Notes: a model not told the origin generated them from the sequence alone. A DNA stretch of 64,000 bases from Hwanghaeella grinnelliae (GCF_004005845.1 NZ_SADE01000001.1:1550001-1614000), one strand, 5' to 3'. Shown: positions 26,818 through 36,281, numbered from the stretch's first letter. Numbers and translations are program-made.

Positions 26818-27591
26818 TTGATTACTATTGAGAACGTATCGAAGTCGTTCGGTGGCGTGCAGGCCGTTTCCGGATGCAGTTTCACCATTGAAGAAGGTTC
26901 GATCACCGGTTTGATCGGCCCGAACGGGGCCGGCAAGACGACTCTGTTCAACATGATCGCCGGGGCCTTGGCGCCGACATCCGGAAAGATCCTGTTCCAG
27001 GGCGAGGACATCACCGGGCTGTCGTCGGACAAGCTGTTCCATAAGGGTATCGTGCGGACGTTCCAGATTCCGCATGAATTCGACAAGATGACCTCGCTGG
27101 AAAACCTGATGGTCGTTCCGCCGGGACAGATGGGGGAGAGCATCTTCAACACCTGGTTTCGCCCCGGTGCGGTCCGGGCGGAAGAGGCCGAGGTCCTGCG
27201 CAAGGCGGAAGAAGTTCTGGAATTCCTGCAACTGACCCATATCCGGGACGAGTTGGCCGGCAATCTCAGCGGTGGCCAGAAAAAACTACTGGAACTGGGC
27301 CGGACCATGATGACGGATGCCAAGGTCGTGCTGCTGGACGAACCCGGCGCCGGTGTGAACCGCACCCTGTTGAAGAAGCTGGCGGATTCGATCCGTCAGT
27401 TGAATGTGGAGAAGGGTTACACCTTCGCGGTCATCGAACACGACATGGACCTGATTTCCTCGCTTTGCCACCCGGTGGTCTGCATGGCGCAGGGCAGCGT
27501 CCTGACCCAAGGAAAATTCGAGGATGTTCGCTCCGACGAACGTGTGCTGGAGGCCTATTTGGGAAGTTCCGCGCATGAAGCGGCGGAGTAG
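26818..27591 (+). CDS. livG: Branched-chain amino acid-type ABC transporter ATPase (LivG)
   Basis: 257 residues. Walker A GPNGAGKTT, signature LSGGQKK, Walker B VVLLDEPGAGVN and the H-loop VIEHDMD are all present. The start is TTG 26818: the next in-frame codons give ITIENVSKSFGG, the normal N-terminus, with GGAG 14-17 bases upstream and no better start. First gene of a five-gene operon livG-livF-livH-livM-livK for uptake of branched-chain amino acids or a related amide or amine. The binding-protein gene is last instead of first. Confidence 0.9.
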   Translation: MITIENVSKSFGGVQAVSGCSFTIEEGSITGLIGPNGAGKTTLFNMIAGALAPTSGKILFQGEDITGLSSDKLFHKGIVRTFQIPHEFDKMTSLENLMVVPPGQMGESIFNTWFRPGAVRAEEAEVLRKAEEVLEFLQLTHIRDELAGNLSGGQKKLLELGRTMMTDAKVVLLDEPGAGVNRTLLKKLADSIRQLNVEKGYTFAVIEHDMDLISSLCHPVVCMAQGSVLTQGKFEDVRSDERVLEAYLGSSAHEAAE

Positions 27592-27680
27592 GCAGGCGTG
27601 ATTTCGGTTCCGGCGAAACGGCATTCGGCATGCCGATGCCGGAAGGTGGCCGAAAAGGGGTTTGTGATGAAGGGTGTTGC

Positions 27681-28430
27681 ATGAGCGAGGTTTTGCTGCA
27701 TCTCCAAGGCGTTACCGGCGGCTATGGGGAAGCGGATATTCTGCACGATGTGTCGATGGAGGTCGCGCCCGGCGAAGTGGTTGTGATCGTCGGCCCGAAT
27801 GGGGCGGGCAAGTCGACGGCGATGAAATCCGTCTTCGGTCTGCTGAACGTGCGCGGCGGAAAGATCATTTTCGATGGCCAGGATCTGACCGGCCTGCGTC
27901 CCGACGAAGTGGTGCAGCGCGGCGTTTCCTATGTGCCGCAGACGGAAAACGTCTTTCCCAGTCTTTCCGTTCACGAAAACCTGGAAATGGGCGCTTATCT
28001 GCGCAACGACGATATTTCCGATGCGCTGGAACGGGTCTATGGCCTGTTCCCGCCGCTTCGTGAAAAGCGCCGACAGGCGGCGGGCACGCTTTCGGGCGGG
28101 CAGCGTCAGATGGTGGCCATGGGCCGCGCGCTGATGCTGGACCCTAAACTGCTGTTGCTCGATGAACCGACCGCGGGGCTCAGCCCTCTCTATATGGATC
28201 AGATCTTTTCCATCGTCCGGGAAATCAACGCCCTGGGCGTTGCCATTCTTATGGTCGAACAGAATGCGAAACAGGCGCTTGGCATCGCGCACCGGGCCTA
28301 TGTGCTGGTCGACGGCACCAACCGGCATGACGGGACGGGCCAGGAATTGCTCGACGATCCGGAAGTGGCGGAAATGTTCCTGGGCGGCGGCAAGCCGGCC
28401 GCGGGTGACGGATCGGGGGCCGCGGAATAA
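27681..28430 (+). CDS. livF: Branched-chain amino acid-type ABC transporter ATPase (LivF)
   Basis: 249 residues from ATG 27681, with AAGGG upstream; the frame extends to 27630 but without a domain. Walker A VGPNGAGKS, signature LSGGQRQ, Walker B LLLLDEPTAGL and H-loop VEQNAKQA are visible. It pairs with LivG to power the transporter. It follows livG by 89 bases and overlaps livH by one base (TAATG), which suggests translational coupling. Confidence 0.94.
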   Translation: MSEVLLHLQGVTGGYGEADILHDVSMEVAPGEVVVIVGPNGAGKSTAMKSVFGLLNVRGGKIIFDGQDLTGLRPDEVVQRGVSYVPQTENVFPSLSVHENLEMGAYLRNDDISDALERVYGLFPPLREKRRQAAGTLSGGQRQMVAMGRALMLDPKLLLLDEPTAGLSPLYMDQIFSIVREINALGVAILMVEQNAKQALGIAHRAYVLVDGTNRHDGTGQELLDDPEVAEMFLGGGKPAAGDGSGAAE

Positions 28431-29362
28431 TGCTGGAATTCGTCAATTTCTATTTCATCCCCGGTCTGGTCCTGGGCTGTATCTATGCCCTGGGCGCGAT
28501 CGGCGTCACCTTGACCTTCGGCATCCTGCGCTTTGCGAACTTCGCTCATGGCGAGGTGATGATGGTGGGTGCCTTCCTGACCTGGACTTTCATGGATTTC
28601 ATGACCGGTGCCGGTCTTGCGCTGCACCCGCTGGTCGCGGCCATTCCGGCTGTCGTGATCGCGATCGGGGTTTCGGTCTTCGTTGATCGTTATTTCTATC
28701 GACCGTTCCGGAAAAGCTCGCCGATCATCGTCGTGATCGCAAGTTTTGGGATGATGCTGGTACTGCGCAGTCTGGTGCAGGTCATCTGGGGCCCGAACCA
28801 GATCACCTTTGTGAAGGGTATCGCGAAACCGAACGGGGCGATCCGCGAGGCGACCTCGGATATGGGCATGATGATCCTGGTGCCGGACAAGCACCTGCTG
28901 ATCATGGTCGGCACGATCGTCATCATGCTGGCCTTCAATTACATCCTGACCAGCACGCGGATGGGCAAGGCGATGCGGGCAGTTTCGGACAATCCGGACC
29001 TGGCGCGCACGTCCGGCATCAATGTGGAATCGGTAATCCGCAATATTTGGGTGATCGGCGGTTTCTGCGCGGTCGCCGCAGGCGTCTTCCTGGCCATGGA
29101 TACGCAGTTCATCGAATCCACCATGGGCTTCCGGATTTTGCTGCCGATTTTCGCGGCGGCGATCCTGGGCGGCATCGGTCGACCTTTTGGCGCGGTCGCG
29201 GGCGGATTGATCATCGGACTGGCGGAAGAGCTGGTGGCCTATCCCTGGATCGGGGACGCGCCGCTGATCAGCCCCGGCTACAAGAGCGGCATCGCTTTCA
29301 TGATCATGGTCGTGATGCTCATCGTCCGGCCCAGCGGTCTGTTCCGCGGCAAAGTGTTTTAG
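28430..29362 (+). CDS. livH: Branched-chain amino acid-type ABC transporter permease (LivH)
   Basis: 310 residues, strongly hydrophobic with about eight membrane segments. LivH-type landmarks are GLVLGCIYALGAIGVTLTFG at the start, FANFAHGEVMMVGAF, GKAMRAVSDNPDLARTSGI in the cytoplasmic coupling loop, and ILGGIGRPFGAVAGG near the end. It forms the membrane channel with LivM. The ATG overlaps the livF stop. Confidence 0.95.
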   Translation: MLEFVNFYFIPGLVLGCIYALGAIGVTLTFGILRFANFAHGEVMMVGAFLTWTFMDFMTGAGLALHPLVAAIPAVVIAIGVSVFVDRYFYRPFRKSSPIIVVIASFGMMLVLRSLVQVIWGPNQITFVKGIAKPNGAIREATSDMGMMILVPDKHLLIMVGTIVIMLAFNYILTSTRMGKAMRAVSDNPDLARTSGINVESVIRNIWVIGGFCAVAAGVFLAMDTQFIESTMGFRILLPIFAAAILGGIGRPFGAVAGGLIIGLAEELVAYPWIGDAPLISPGYKSGIAFMIMVVMLIVRPSGLFRGKVF

Positions 29363-29377
29363 GGGGAGGGTCGAGAT

Positions 29378-30469
29378 ATGGATCAAATGCTCGGATATTT
29401 CCTCTACGCGATGTCGTTGCTCACCATGGGCGGCATCTATGCCATCCTGGCGTTGGGGCTGAACGCGCAATGGGGGTTCGCGGGCCTGTTCAACGCGGGT
29501 ATCGCGGGTTTCGCGGCCCTGGGCGCCTATACCTATGCGTTGCTGACCACGGCTGACAGCCCGTTTCACTATGGCGGTCTGGGCCTGCCGCTGGTGATCG
29601 GCGAAATGGTTGCCATGGTGGTCTCGGGCATGGTCGCCGCGGTGATCGGGGCGATCTGTATCCGACTACGCGCGGACTATCTGGCTATCGCGACCATCGG
29701 CATCGCCGAAATCATCAAGCTGGTGATCAAGAATGAGACCGATATCACCAATGGGCCGCGCGGCATAAACAAGATCCCGCGTACGTGGGAACACTTGACG
29801 GAGGAGCGGTTTTATTCCTCCTGGCCGATGTCGATGTTCAATACGCCCGAGGGCTGGGTCAGCTTCTTCGACAGTTTACCGGCCTGGTGGTGGCAGCCGT
29901 TCTTCGCGGCCACGGTCCTGGTGATCATGTTCATCTTCTACTTCCTGTTGGAACGCGCGCGCCTGTCGCCCTGGGGCCGGATGATGGCCGCCATTCGCGA
30001 TAATGAGGTTTCCGCACGCGCGGCGGGCAAGGACGTGACCGGCCGCCGGATCGAGGCGTTCATTCTGGGCGCGGTCATCATGGGCATGGGCGGCGCCTTG
30101 CTGGCGCAGCATCTGCGGTTGATCGAGCCGACGAACACCTTCGACCCGGCCAAGATGACTTTTCTGGTCTGGGTCATGTTGATCGCCGGCGGTTCTGGCA
30201 ACAACCGGGGGGCGATCCTGGGTGGTTTCCTGGTTTGGGTGCTGTGGTCCGGATCGGAACTGATGATCAAGGGCAGCATCGACGTCATCGCGAGTATTTT
30301 CTCTGATTGGGATCCGGCTATTCTGCAAACCAGGGCCGGTTTCCTTCGGATGCTTTTAATTGGGCTGCTCTTGCAACTAGTATTGCAGAAGTACCCAGGT
30401 GGGATCCTGCCGGAAAAACGACCCGCCGTTTCGGGCAGGAACGCAAAGCGAGCGGGGAATAGGGAATGA
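29378..30469 (+). CDS. livM: Branched-chain amino acid-type ABC transporter permease (LivM)
   Basis: 363 residues. GGIYAILALGLNAQWGFAGLFN, LRADYLAIATIGIAEI, RDNEVSARAAGKDV and GALLAQHLRLIEP are typical of LivM. A strong RBS (AGGGGGAGGG) lies before ATG 29378. The C-terminal 30 residues are basic (EKRPAVSGRNAKRAGNRE). The stop overlaps the start of the binding-protein gene (ATGA). Confidence 0.95.
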   Translation: MDQMLGYFLYAMSLLTMGGIYAILALGLNAQWGFAGLFNAGIAGFAALGAYTYALLTTADSPFHYGGLGLPLVIGEMVAMVVSGMVAAVIGAICIRLRADYLAIATIGIAEIIKLVIKNETDITNGPRGINKIPRTWEHLTEERFYSSWPMSMFNTPEGWVSFFDSLPAWWWQPFFAATVLVIMFIFYFLLERARLSPWGRMMAAIRDNEVSARAAGKDVTGRRIEAFILGAVIMGMGGALLAQHLRLIEPTNTFDPAKMTFLVWVMLIAGGSGNNRGAILGGFLVWVLWSGSELMIKGSIDVIASIFSDWDPAILQTRAGFLRMLLIGLLLQLVLQKYPGGILPEKRPAVSGRNAKRAGNRE

Positions 30470-31665
30470 GAGTCATGAAACGTATACTGTTTGGAAGCCT
30501 TGCCGCCGCCATGTTGGTGGCCGGTAGCGCCCAGGCGCAGGTGAAGGTCGGTAACGCAATGGCCGTTACCGGTCCGATCCCCGATCTGGTGGCGCCGATG
30601 GTTGCGGCCGTCGATCTCGCCGCGAAGCATATCAACGAACAGGGCGGTGTCCTGGGCGAGAGCTATGAAGTTGTCCGCGCGGATAGCGCCTGCGACCCGT
30701 CTGCGGCCGTTGACGCCGTGACCAAGCTGATCAACGTCGATCAGGTTCTGGGCATCCTTGGCCCGGTCTGCTCCGGTGCCACGATCGCCCAAGCCGAATC
30801 GGTCTCGATCCCGGCCGGTGTCGTCACCTTGTCGGTCTCGGCTTCCTCACCGGCCATCACCTCGATGGAATCCGGCACGGATCTGGTCTTCCGGGCGGCG
30901 GCTTCCGATGCCTATCAGGGTGTCGCGCTCGCCGATTTGACGCTGGCCAGCGGCATCAAGGAAATTGCCGTTTCCTATGCGAACGACGATTACAACGCCG
31001 CGATCGCTCAGGTCTTCGCCAAGGTCTATGAGGAAAAGGGCGGCAAGGTCGTCGCCATGGAAGCGCATGAGCCGAACAAGGCCTCCTACCGGTCCGAAGT
31101 ACAGACCTTGTCCAAAGGAACCAACGCATTGGCGCTGTTCGCCTATTATGGTTCCAGCGGCATCACCATCATGCGGAACGCGCTTGAAACCGGTGCTTTC
31201 GACACCTTCATCGGTGCCGATGGCATGCTGGCCCAGGAAGTCATCGACCAGATCGGTGCGGAAAACCTGGGTAATGCAACCTTCACCACCTCCGCTTCCG
31301 ACGATACGACGGATGCATACAAGGCTTGGCAGGCCCTGGCCGAAGCAGCCGGTGTGCCGGCAGCCGATCCGTTCGTGCCGAACTCGTATGATGCGACCTT
31401 CATGATGGCCATGGCGATCGAAAAGGCCGGCTCCGCGGACCGCAGCAAGATTGCCGCGGCATTGCGCGAAGTCGCCAACGCGCCGGGTGAGGTCATCCTG
31501 CCGGGCGAATGGGCAAAGGCGAAGAAGCTCATCGGTGAAGGCAAGGATGTGAACTATGTCGGTGGCGCGGGTCCGCAGGATTTCGACGCTAACGGCGATG
31601 TCCAGGGGTCCTTCTCCAAGAACACGGTCGTTGGCGGTAAGTGGTCCGCGACCCTGATCAAGTAA
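30466..31665 (+). CDS. Branched-chain amino acid-type ABC transporter substrate-binding protein (LivK-like)
   Basis: 399 residues. A signal peptide covers about 1-24 (KRILFGSLAAAMLVAGSAQA), cut before QVKVG. Mature features of the Peripla_BP_6 family: GPIPDLVAPM, INEQGGVLG, IGPVCSGAT-like LGPVCSGAT, and FDANGDVQGSF at the end. It is the periplasmic receptor of the livGFHM transporter. ATG 30466 overlaps the livM stop; ATG 30475 is an equally good start. A strong terminator follows, so this is the end of the operon. The ligand cannot be told from sequence: branched-chain amino acids, amides or other polar compounds are known for the family. Confidence 0.92.
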   Translation: MRVMKRILFGSLAAAMLVAGSAQAQVKVGNAMAVTGPIPDLVAPMVAAVDLAAKHINEQGGVLGESYEVVRADSACDPSAAVDAVTKLINVDQVLGILGPVCSGATIAQAESVSIPAGVVTLSVSASSPAITSMESGTDLVFRAAASDAYQGVALADLTLASGIKEIAVSYANDDYNAAIAQVFAKVYEEKGGKVVAMEAHEPNKASYRSEVQTLSKGTNALALFAYYGSSGITIMRNALETGAFDTFIGADGMLAQEVIDQIGAENLGNATFTTSASDDTTDAYKAWQALAEAAGVPAADPFVPNSYDATFMMAMAIEKAGSADRSKIAAALREVANAPGEVILPGEWAKAKKLIGEGKDVNYVGGAGPQDFDANGDVQGSFSKNTVVGGKWSATLIK

Positions 31666-31696
31666 GCTTTTCCGGAATTTCCGGTTGGTTTGGGAA

Positions 31697-31724
31697 ACGC
31701 AGGGCTTCGGCCCTGCGTTTTTCT
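31697..31724 (+). terminator. Rho-independent terminator of the liv operon
   Basis: Nine-bp stem ACGCAGGGC/GCCCTGCGT closed by a TTCG tetraloop and followed by TTTTCTTT, 31 bases after the binding-protein stop. Confidence 0.95.
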
Positions 31725-31888
31725 TTATCTTATCCACAGCTTTTCGAATTCTGGGGGCGACTCCGCCTTTGTTCGCGCCCGCCGGGTCCCTTATAGTCGC
31801 GAGGCGGCGCCAAGCGCGTCGAACCAGTTGAAACGAAGCAACGGTGCTGCCTTTTCGTGCAGTGCCGGGAATTAGGTTGGAGAGGGTC

Positions 31889-32398
31889 ATGGCCGGCAGC
31901 GTCAATAAAGTCATCTTGGTCGGAAATCTCGGGCGCGACCCGGAAGTGCGCACCATGCAGAACGGCGGCAAGGTCGTGAATCTGTCGCTCGCCACCTCGG
32001 AAACCTGGAAGGACCGGGACGGCAATCGTCAGGAAAGAACCGAATGGCACCGTGTCGTTATCTTCAACGAACGGCTGGGTGAAGTGGCTGAGCGTTACCT
32101 GAAGAAGGGTTCGACGATCTATATCGAAGGTAGCCTGCAGACCCGCAAATGGACGGACCAATCGGGCCAGGAAAAATATTCGACTGAAGTTGTGCTGCAG
32201 CGCTTCCGCGGTGAACTCACCATGCTCGGCGGCCGCAATGACGGTGGCGGCGGTGGCGGCGGATATGGCGGCAGCCAAGGCGGCGGGTACGACGACGGCG
32301 GTTATGGCGGCGGTTCCGGCGGCGGTCAAGGTGGCGGCCAGGGCGGCGGTTCCGGTCCCGATTATTCCCAGGACCTGGATGACGAAATTCCGTTCTAG
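31889..32398 (+). CDS. ssb: Single-stranded DNA-binding protein
   Basis: 169 residues from ATG 31889, chosen because GGAGAGGG is at 31879-31886 and [15 protein letters not shown] is the family N-terminus; a longer frame begins at 31844. The OB fold spans 1-110 (VTLKS-like strands, [11 protein letters not shown]). A Gly-rich linker (about 115-160) precedes the acidic tip DDEIPF that binds repair and replication partners. In this window it lies between uvrA and gyrA, an order I know from Alphaproteobacteria. Confidence 0.97.
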   Translation: MAGSVNKVILVGNLGRDPEVRTMQNGGKVVNLSLATSETWKDRDGNRQERTEWHRVVIFNERLGEVAERYLKKGSTIYIEGSLQTRKWTDQSGQEKYSTEVVLQRFRGELTMLGGRNDGGGGGGGYGGSQGGGYDDGGYGGGSGGGQGGGQGGGSGPDYSQDLDDEIPF

Positions 32399-32423
32399 GG
32401 GTTACTGAAACGATCACGTTTTA

Positions 32424-32453
32424 AACGAGGGGCTGATGCTCCTCGTTTTTTTT
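32424..32453 (+). terminator. Rho-independent terminator of ssb
   Basis: Stem AACGAGG/CCTCGTT (32424-32430 with 32441-32447) with a ten-base loop, directly followed by a run of eight or nine T. Confidence 0.9.
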
Positions 32454-32736
32454 GCACCTTACCCTAACGCAATGAAACCAAGCGGGGCAGTCGGGGTACC
32501 TTCGTTCGTATTGTACCGGGCTGTGATGTTGTCGGCATGACCAAAAAACTAAACATTAGAATACAATAAAATGAGGTTTACTTATTTACGAAAGGCGTGC
32601 TTTCCTCACCCTTGACGTTGGTGGTCACGCGGTACGTTCACGATTCAGGATGCCCGTCATTGCACCGTACCCACGATTGAGAAGGGTCAGAACATCCAAT
32701 CGATAAAATGACTTCGGAAATTTTGAGTGGGGAATC
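32454..32736. other. Intergenic region before the PAS/MCP pair
   Basis: Together with the ssb terminator this forms a gap of about 340 bases. It contains an AT-rich stretch (ACATTAGAATACAATAAAATGAGG around 32553-32576) that could hold a promoter. I see no ORF of credible composition, no tRNA and no strong hairpin. Confidence 0.4.
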
Positions 32737-33273
32737 ATGTCCATAGAGAAATCCAATTCCTTGACTGGCCATGAGCGGAAGATGCGGCCGGACCAGATCA
32801 TCGTCACCAAGACCGATTTGTCGGGCAAGATACGATACGGCAATCGGACGTTTTTCGAATTTTCCGACTATTCCGGTGATGAGTGCATCGGCAAACAACA
32901 CAACTTAATCCGGCATCCCGATATGCCTCGGACCGTGTTCGACTTGCTGTGGAAGACCATCGCCGCAGGCAACGAGATCTTCGCCTATGTGAACAATAGG
33001 TCCAAGAATGGCGATAATTATTGGGTTCTCGCCCATGTCACGCCCAGCCGTGACAGCGCAGGCAGTATCATTGGTTATCACAGCAACCGGCGTGCCCCGA
33101 ACCGCGACGCACTCAACGAGCATATAATTCCGCTGTATCAGCGCTTGCTGAAGGCCGAGCAGGCGGCTTCGTCGCCCAAGGCCGCCTTGGCGGATGGCGC
33201 GGCGATTGTTGATTCCATCCTTCGCGAACGGTCGATGAGTTTCAACCAGTTCATGTTTTTCTTGGGAGTCTGA
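32737..33273 (+). CDS. PAS-domain sensory protein (Aer N-terminal half-like)
   Basis: 178 residues. Residues 18-125 are a PAS domain of the aerotaxis-receptor kind: VTKTDLSGKIRYGNRTFFEFS, HNLIRHPDMPRTVFDLLW, and NGDNYWVLAHVTPSRD. The IRHPDMP block is a hallmark of Aer-type FAD-binding PAS domains. The protein ends after a short helical tail and carries no signalling domain. The next gene, three bases downstream, encodes a soluble MCP signalling domain, so the two look like a split Aer transducer or a former fusion. Confidence 0.86.
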   Translation: MSIEKSNSLTGHERKMRPDQIIVTKTDLSGKIRYGNRTFFEFSDYSGDECIGKQHNLIRHPDMPRTVFDLLWKTIAAGNEIFAYVNNRSKNGDNYWVLAHVTPSRDSAGSIIGYHSNRRAPNRDALNEHIIPLYQRLLKAEQAASSPKAALADGAAIVDSILRERSMSFNQFMFFLGV

Positions 33274-33276
33274 GCA

Positions 33277-34434
33277 ATGATCGGGTTCAACATCGCCTCC
33301 AATCAAGACATATCCAAAGCATTGCCGATTATGCGTGAAATCGCCGGTGGGAACTTCGACCTGCGTCTTATGGACATTACGGGGACGGGGGAAACCGCTG
33401 AATTGCTGCACCTGGTCAACGACCTGATCGACCGTTGCGACGCCTATGTTCGGGAATCTTCCGCGTGCATGGAACATGTCAATGACAGCAAGTACTGGCG
33501 CAAGATCATAGAAACCAGCATGCAGGGCGATTTTTTGACGGCGTCCAAGAAGGTCAATACTGCATTGTCGTCTATGGAAGGCCGGGTCGAACAGTTTTCA
33601 GGTGTTATTCGTGATTTTCGCGGAAGCATTGCGTCGGTGGTCGATACAGTGGCTTCCGCTTCGACTGAATTATCTGCTTCCTCCGAGTCGATGCAGCAGA
33701 TTTCGGCCACAACAAACGAAAAGGCTGAGATGGTCTCCACAACCGCGGAGAAATCTTCGACCAATGTTGAAACCGTTGCCGCTGCGTCCGAGGAATTGTC
33801 CTCTTCCATTCGGGAAATCAGCGATCAGGTTTCTACAGCCACCCAAGCGGCCGGCCAGGCTGCCAGCCTAGCGGTCGAGGCGGCTTCAACCGTGGAAACC
33901 TTGGAGCGCGCGACACAGGATATCGCCTCGGCCTTGGAATTGATCACGGATATTGCCAATCAAACCAATCTTTTGGCGTTGAATGCAACGATTGAAGCGG
34001 CGCGGGCGGGGGAGGCCGGAAAAGGCTTCGCGGTGGTTGCCAACGAGGTGAAAGCCTTGGCGACGCAAACCGCGTCGGCGACAAACCAGATTTCGGAATA
34101 CATCGCCGGTATTCAGAATGCCACAGGGGAGACCGTGACCCGTATTCGGGATATCGGCAGCCAGGTCGAGCGTGTGACCGAAGGCAATGCCGGTGTATCC
34201 GCCGCGGTTGAGGAGCAGGCCGCCGCAACCCGGGAGATTGCACGGAATATTGACCAAGTTTCCCAAGGCACAGCGGAAATGTCCTCGAGTATCGCCACGG
34301 TAAGCGATGCGGCCAAACAGACAGGTGAGTCAGCTACGGAAGTTCATGCGGCGGCATCCGAATTATCGGAACAATCGGAAAAACTGCGTCGGGTTGTCGA
34401 CGAATTCCTTCAGCGTGTCGAGGCCATCGTATAG
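33277..34434 (+). CDS. Soluble methyl-accepting chemotaxis protein (no membrane segments)
   Basis: 385 residues, starting three bases after the PAS gene stop. No hydrophobic membrane span is present. Residues 1-110 look HAMP-like ([20 protein letters not shown]). The rest is the chemoreceptor coiled coil with the kinase-contact hairpin [37 protein letters not shown] (shown in parts around residue 235) and methylation helices. Its input is presumably the PAS protein upstream. No CheA/CheW genes are nearby. Confidence 0.93.
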   Translation: MIGFNIASNQDISKALPIMREIAGGNFDLRLMDITGTGETAELLHLVNDLIDRCDAYVRESSACMEHVNDSKYWRKIIETSMQGDFLTASKKVNTALSSMEGRVEQFSGVIRDFRGSIASVVDTVASASTELSASSESMQQISATTNEKAEMVSTTAEKSSTNVETVAAASEELSSSIREISDQVSTATQAAGQAASLAVEAASTVETLERATQDIASALELITDIANQTNLLALNATIEAARAGEAGKGFAVVANEVKALATQTASATNQISEYIAGIQNATGETVTRIRDIGSQVERVTEGNAGVSAAVEEQAAATREIARNIDQVSQGTAEMSSSIATVSDAAKQTGESATEVHAAASELSEQSEKLRRVVDEFLQRVEAIV

Positions 34435-34567
34435 GGCGTCGGTGCAGCGCCACCCTTCAAATCGGCTTTAGGGAAAATCGCCGGCGCGTTACTGTTTTTC
34501 CTATAATCCAATATATTGAGTTGTCGGCCCTTGGGTTTCGTTTTTCCCAAGTGGTGACGCCTTTAAA

Positions 34568-34587
34568 TTTGTTGAACGATCAACAAA
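34568..34587. promoter_or_regulatory. Palindromic operator upstream of the 2OG oxygenase gene
   Basis: Perfect 8-bp arms TTTGTTGA and TCAACAAA separated by ACGA, 65 bases before the oxygenase ATG. The same sequence type occurs twice in the divergent promoter at 37938-37976. A TetR-family gene lies between the sites and is the likely binder. Confidence 0.75.
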
Positions 34588-34652
34588 GATTATGGTAGAG
34601 GTGAGAAAAGCAGAACGATAGACCTATTCGGAAATTCGGAGGCGACGCTGAC

Positions 34653-35495
34653 ATGACCACCAATACCCAAACCCCGGAAGCCTTGACGCCGGACCAGGTG
34701 ATCAATCTGGACGCCTATCCCTTGCATCAGCCGGAAAGCGAATCCTTCGCGCGTATCGCCGCGCAGGCAAAGGCGGAACTGGACACGAAGCAATATGTCG
34801 TTCTGCCGAACTTCATCCGTCCCGAAGCGCGGCGGCAGGCGGTGGCACAGATCGGAACGGTGCTGCCGGCGGCCAATCACAACGCGTCGACCCGGAACTG
34901 TTACCTTCAGCGTCGGAAAGACCCGACCCTGCCGGACGACCATCCCCGAAACATCCTGTTTCCGGCCAGCACCTGGATGCTGGCTGCCGACCGGCTGCCC
35001 GCCGACAACCCGCTGAAGACTATGTATTACTGGGACAATATGATCGACTTCGTCGGGCGCATCGTGGGGACGGAGCAGCTCTATGCCAATGATGATCCGA
35101 TGCAGCCGGTCAATGCGGTCTGCTACAAGGATGGGGATCAATCGGCCTGGCATTTCGACTCGGTCAATGCCTTCACCATGACCCTGATGCTCCAGGCGCC
35201 GGAATCCGGCGGGCGTTTTGAAATCATTCCCAATACGCGCCGCGATGACGATGAATGCATCGACCGGGTGCGCCAGGCGGTACAGGGTGACAGTGCCGAC
35301 TGTGTGGAAGTGGCGCGGGAAGAGGGGGCTCTGTGCATTTTCCGGGGCTGCAATTCCCTGCACCGCGTATCGCCCGTGGCGGGCGACCGGATGCGTATCA
35401 TGGGTGTCTTCGTCTATGAAAAGGAACCCGGTGTGATCGGTGATCCGGAAGTCAACGAAACGGTCTATGGCCGGGCGACCGCGGCGGCGGAGTAA
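34653..35495 (+). CDS. 2-oxoglutarate/Fe(II)-dependent oxygenase (PhyH/HalD-like arrangement)
   Basis: 280 residues, with GGAGG at 34637-34641. The iron site can be read as H-x-D in AWHFDSVNAF and the distal His plus Arg in LHRVSPVAGDRMRIMGV. GGRFEIIPNTR before it is the usual strand of the double-stranded beta helix. The Asp of the HxD motif is kept, so a hydroxylase is more likely than a radical halogenase, in which it is replaced. The substrate is unknown, perhaps a free amino acid or betaine. It carries the palindromic operator in its promoter and is followed convergently by the TetR regulator. Confidence 0.75.
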   Translation: MTTNTQTPEALTPDQVINLDAYPLHQPESESFARIAAQAKAELDTKQYVVLPNFIRPEARRQAVAQIGTVLPAANHNASTRNCYLQRRKDPTLPDDHPRNILFPASTWMLAADRLPADNPLKTMYYWDNMIDFVGRIVGTEQLYANDDPMQPVNAVCYKDGDQSAWHFDSVNAFTMTLMLQAPESGGRFEIIPNTRRDDDECIDRVRQAVQGDSADCVEVAREEGALCIFRGCNSLHRVSPVAGDRMRIMGVFVYEKEPGVIGDPEVNETVYGRATAAAE

Positions 35496-35532
35496 TCAGA
35501 CCGTCGATGTCCGGACTTTCTATCGAAACAGC

Positions 35533-36168
35533 TTATCGCGGCAGGAAATCGTCGATGAAACGCTGGCAAAGTTCGGTCGCCTGTTTCTGCGACAGGACCT
35601 TGTCGTGAATCGACAGGCCCAGCCATAAACCGTCCATCAAGGCGATCAAACCCAGGGCAGCGTTGCGGGCGTCTATGGTGGCGCCGGCTTCCTCGGCCGC
35701 GGCCGCGAAATAGCTTTCCACCCGTTTGGCATAGTCGGTGTAAAGCTCCCGGTTGGCTTTCTTCACAAGCGGATTAAAGCGGACCTCGTGCCAGAAGCTG
35801 AGGAAGGCGCCCCGGTTCCGCTTGGTGAAGACTTTGTCGGAAAATAGAACCGCCGGTATCGCCCGCAACTGCGCGCTTTTCGACCGCGGGTCGATCTTAG
35901 CGGTTTCCTTGGCGACCTGGTCGGTCAGGCTGTCGAAAAGGTGCTTGAAGGCTTCCGCGACAAGCGCTTCCTTGCTGGCGAAGTAATGGCCGGTCAGGCC
36001 GCGTGACGCGCCGGCGGCATCGCAGATCGTTTTAAGCGTCGTGCCCGCGACGCCGAACTCCGCCATCGACGTAATGGTTCCTTCCATCAAGCCGATACGG
36101 CGGAATTCATTGATCTCCGCGTGGGTCTTCGGCCGCTGGACAACGGTGCGTTGCGATTTTTCTGCCAT
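35533..36168 (-). CDS. TetR-family regulator, BetI-like
   Basis: 211 residues. The HTH is at about 25-70: GLMEGTITSMAEFGVAGTTLKTICDAAG, then SRGLTGHYFASKEALV. The C-terminal helical ligand domain contains KRNRGAFLSFWHEVRFNPL and LIALMDGLWLG, close to BetI-type repressors of choline/betaine genes. It is bracketed by two promoters that share one palindrome (34568 and 37938-37976), so it is the obvious candidate repressor for this cluster. Its own upstream region lacks the palindrome but has a long hairpin. Confidence 0.88.
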   Translation of the reverse strand: MAEKSQRTVVQRPKTHAEINEFRRIGLMEGTITSMAEFGVAGTTLKTICDAAGASRGLTGHYFASKEALVAEAFKHLFDSLTDQVAKETAKIDPRSKSAQLRAIPAVLFSDKVFTKRNRGAFLSFWHEVRFNPLVKKANRELYTDYAKRVESYFAAAAEEAGATIDARNAALGLIALMDGLWLGLSIHDKVLSQKQATELCQRFIDDFLPR

Positions 36169-36197
36169 CGGCTGCGCGGTGGCCCCTAAGGAAAGGG

Positions 36198-36234
36198 CCC
36201 ATCCGCCTTTCGGTTGTTTCTAAAGGCGGATGGG
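36198..36234 (-). repeat. Long inverted repeat between the binding-protein gene and the TetR gene
   Basis: Perfect 13-bp arms CCCATCCGCCTTT (36198-36210) and AAAGGCGGATGGG (36222-36234) with an 11-base loop. It lies 48 bases after the stop of the leftward binding-protein gene and 30 bases before the TetR start. No T-run follows on the minus strand, so it may be a weak terminator or attenuator between the two genes. Confidence 0.7.
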
Positions 36235-36281
36235 CGGATTCTACATATCCCGTCAATAGAACCGGCAGTTGCCGGCCCTTC

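Noticed and set aside
28298-29569. 423-codon minus-strand frame opposite livF, livH and livM
   Set aside because: Antisense shadow of well-supported transporter genes; very rich in Asp, His, Arg and Gln with no recognisable fold.
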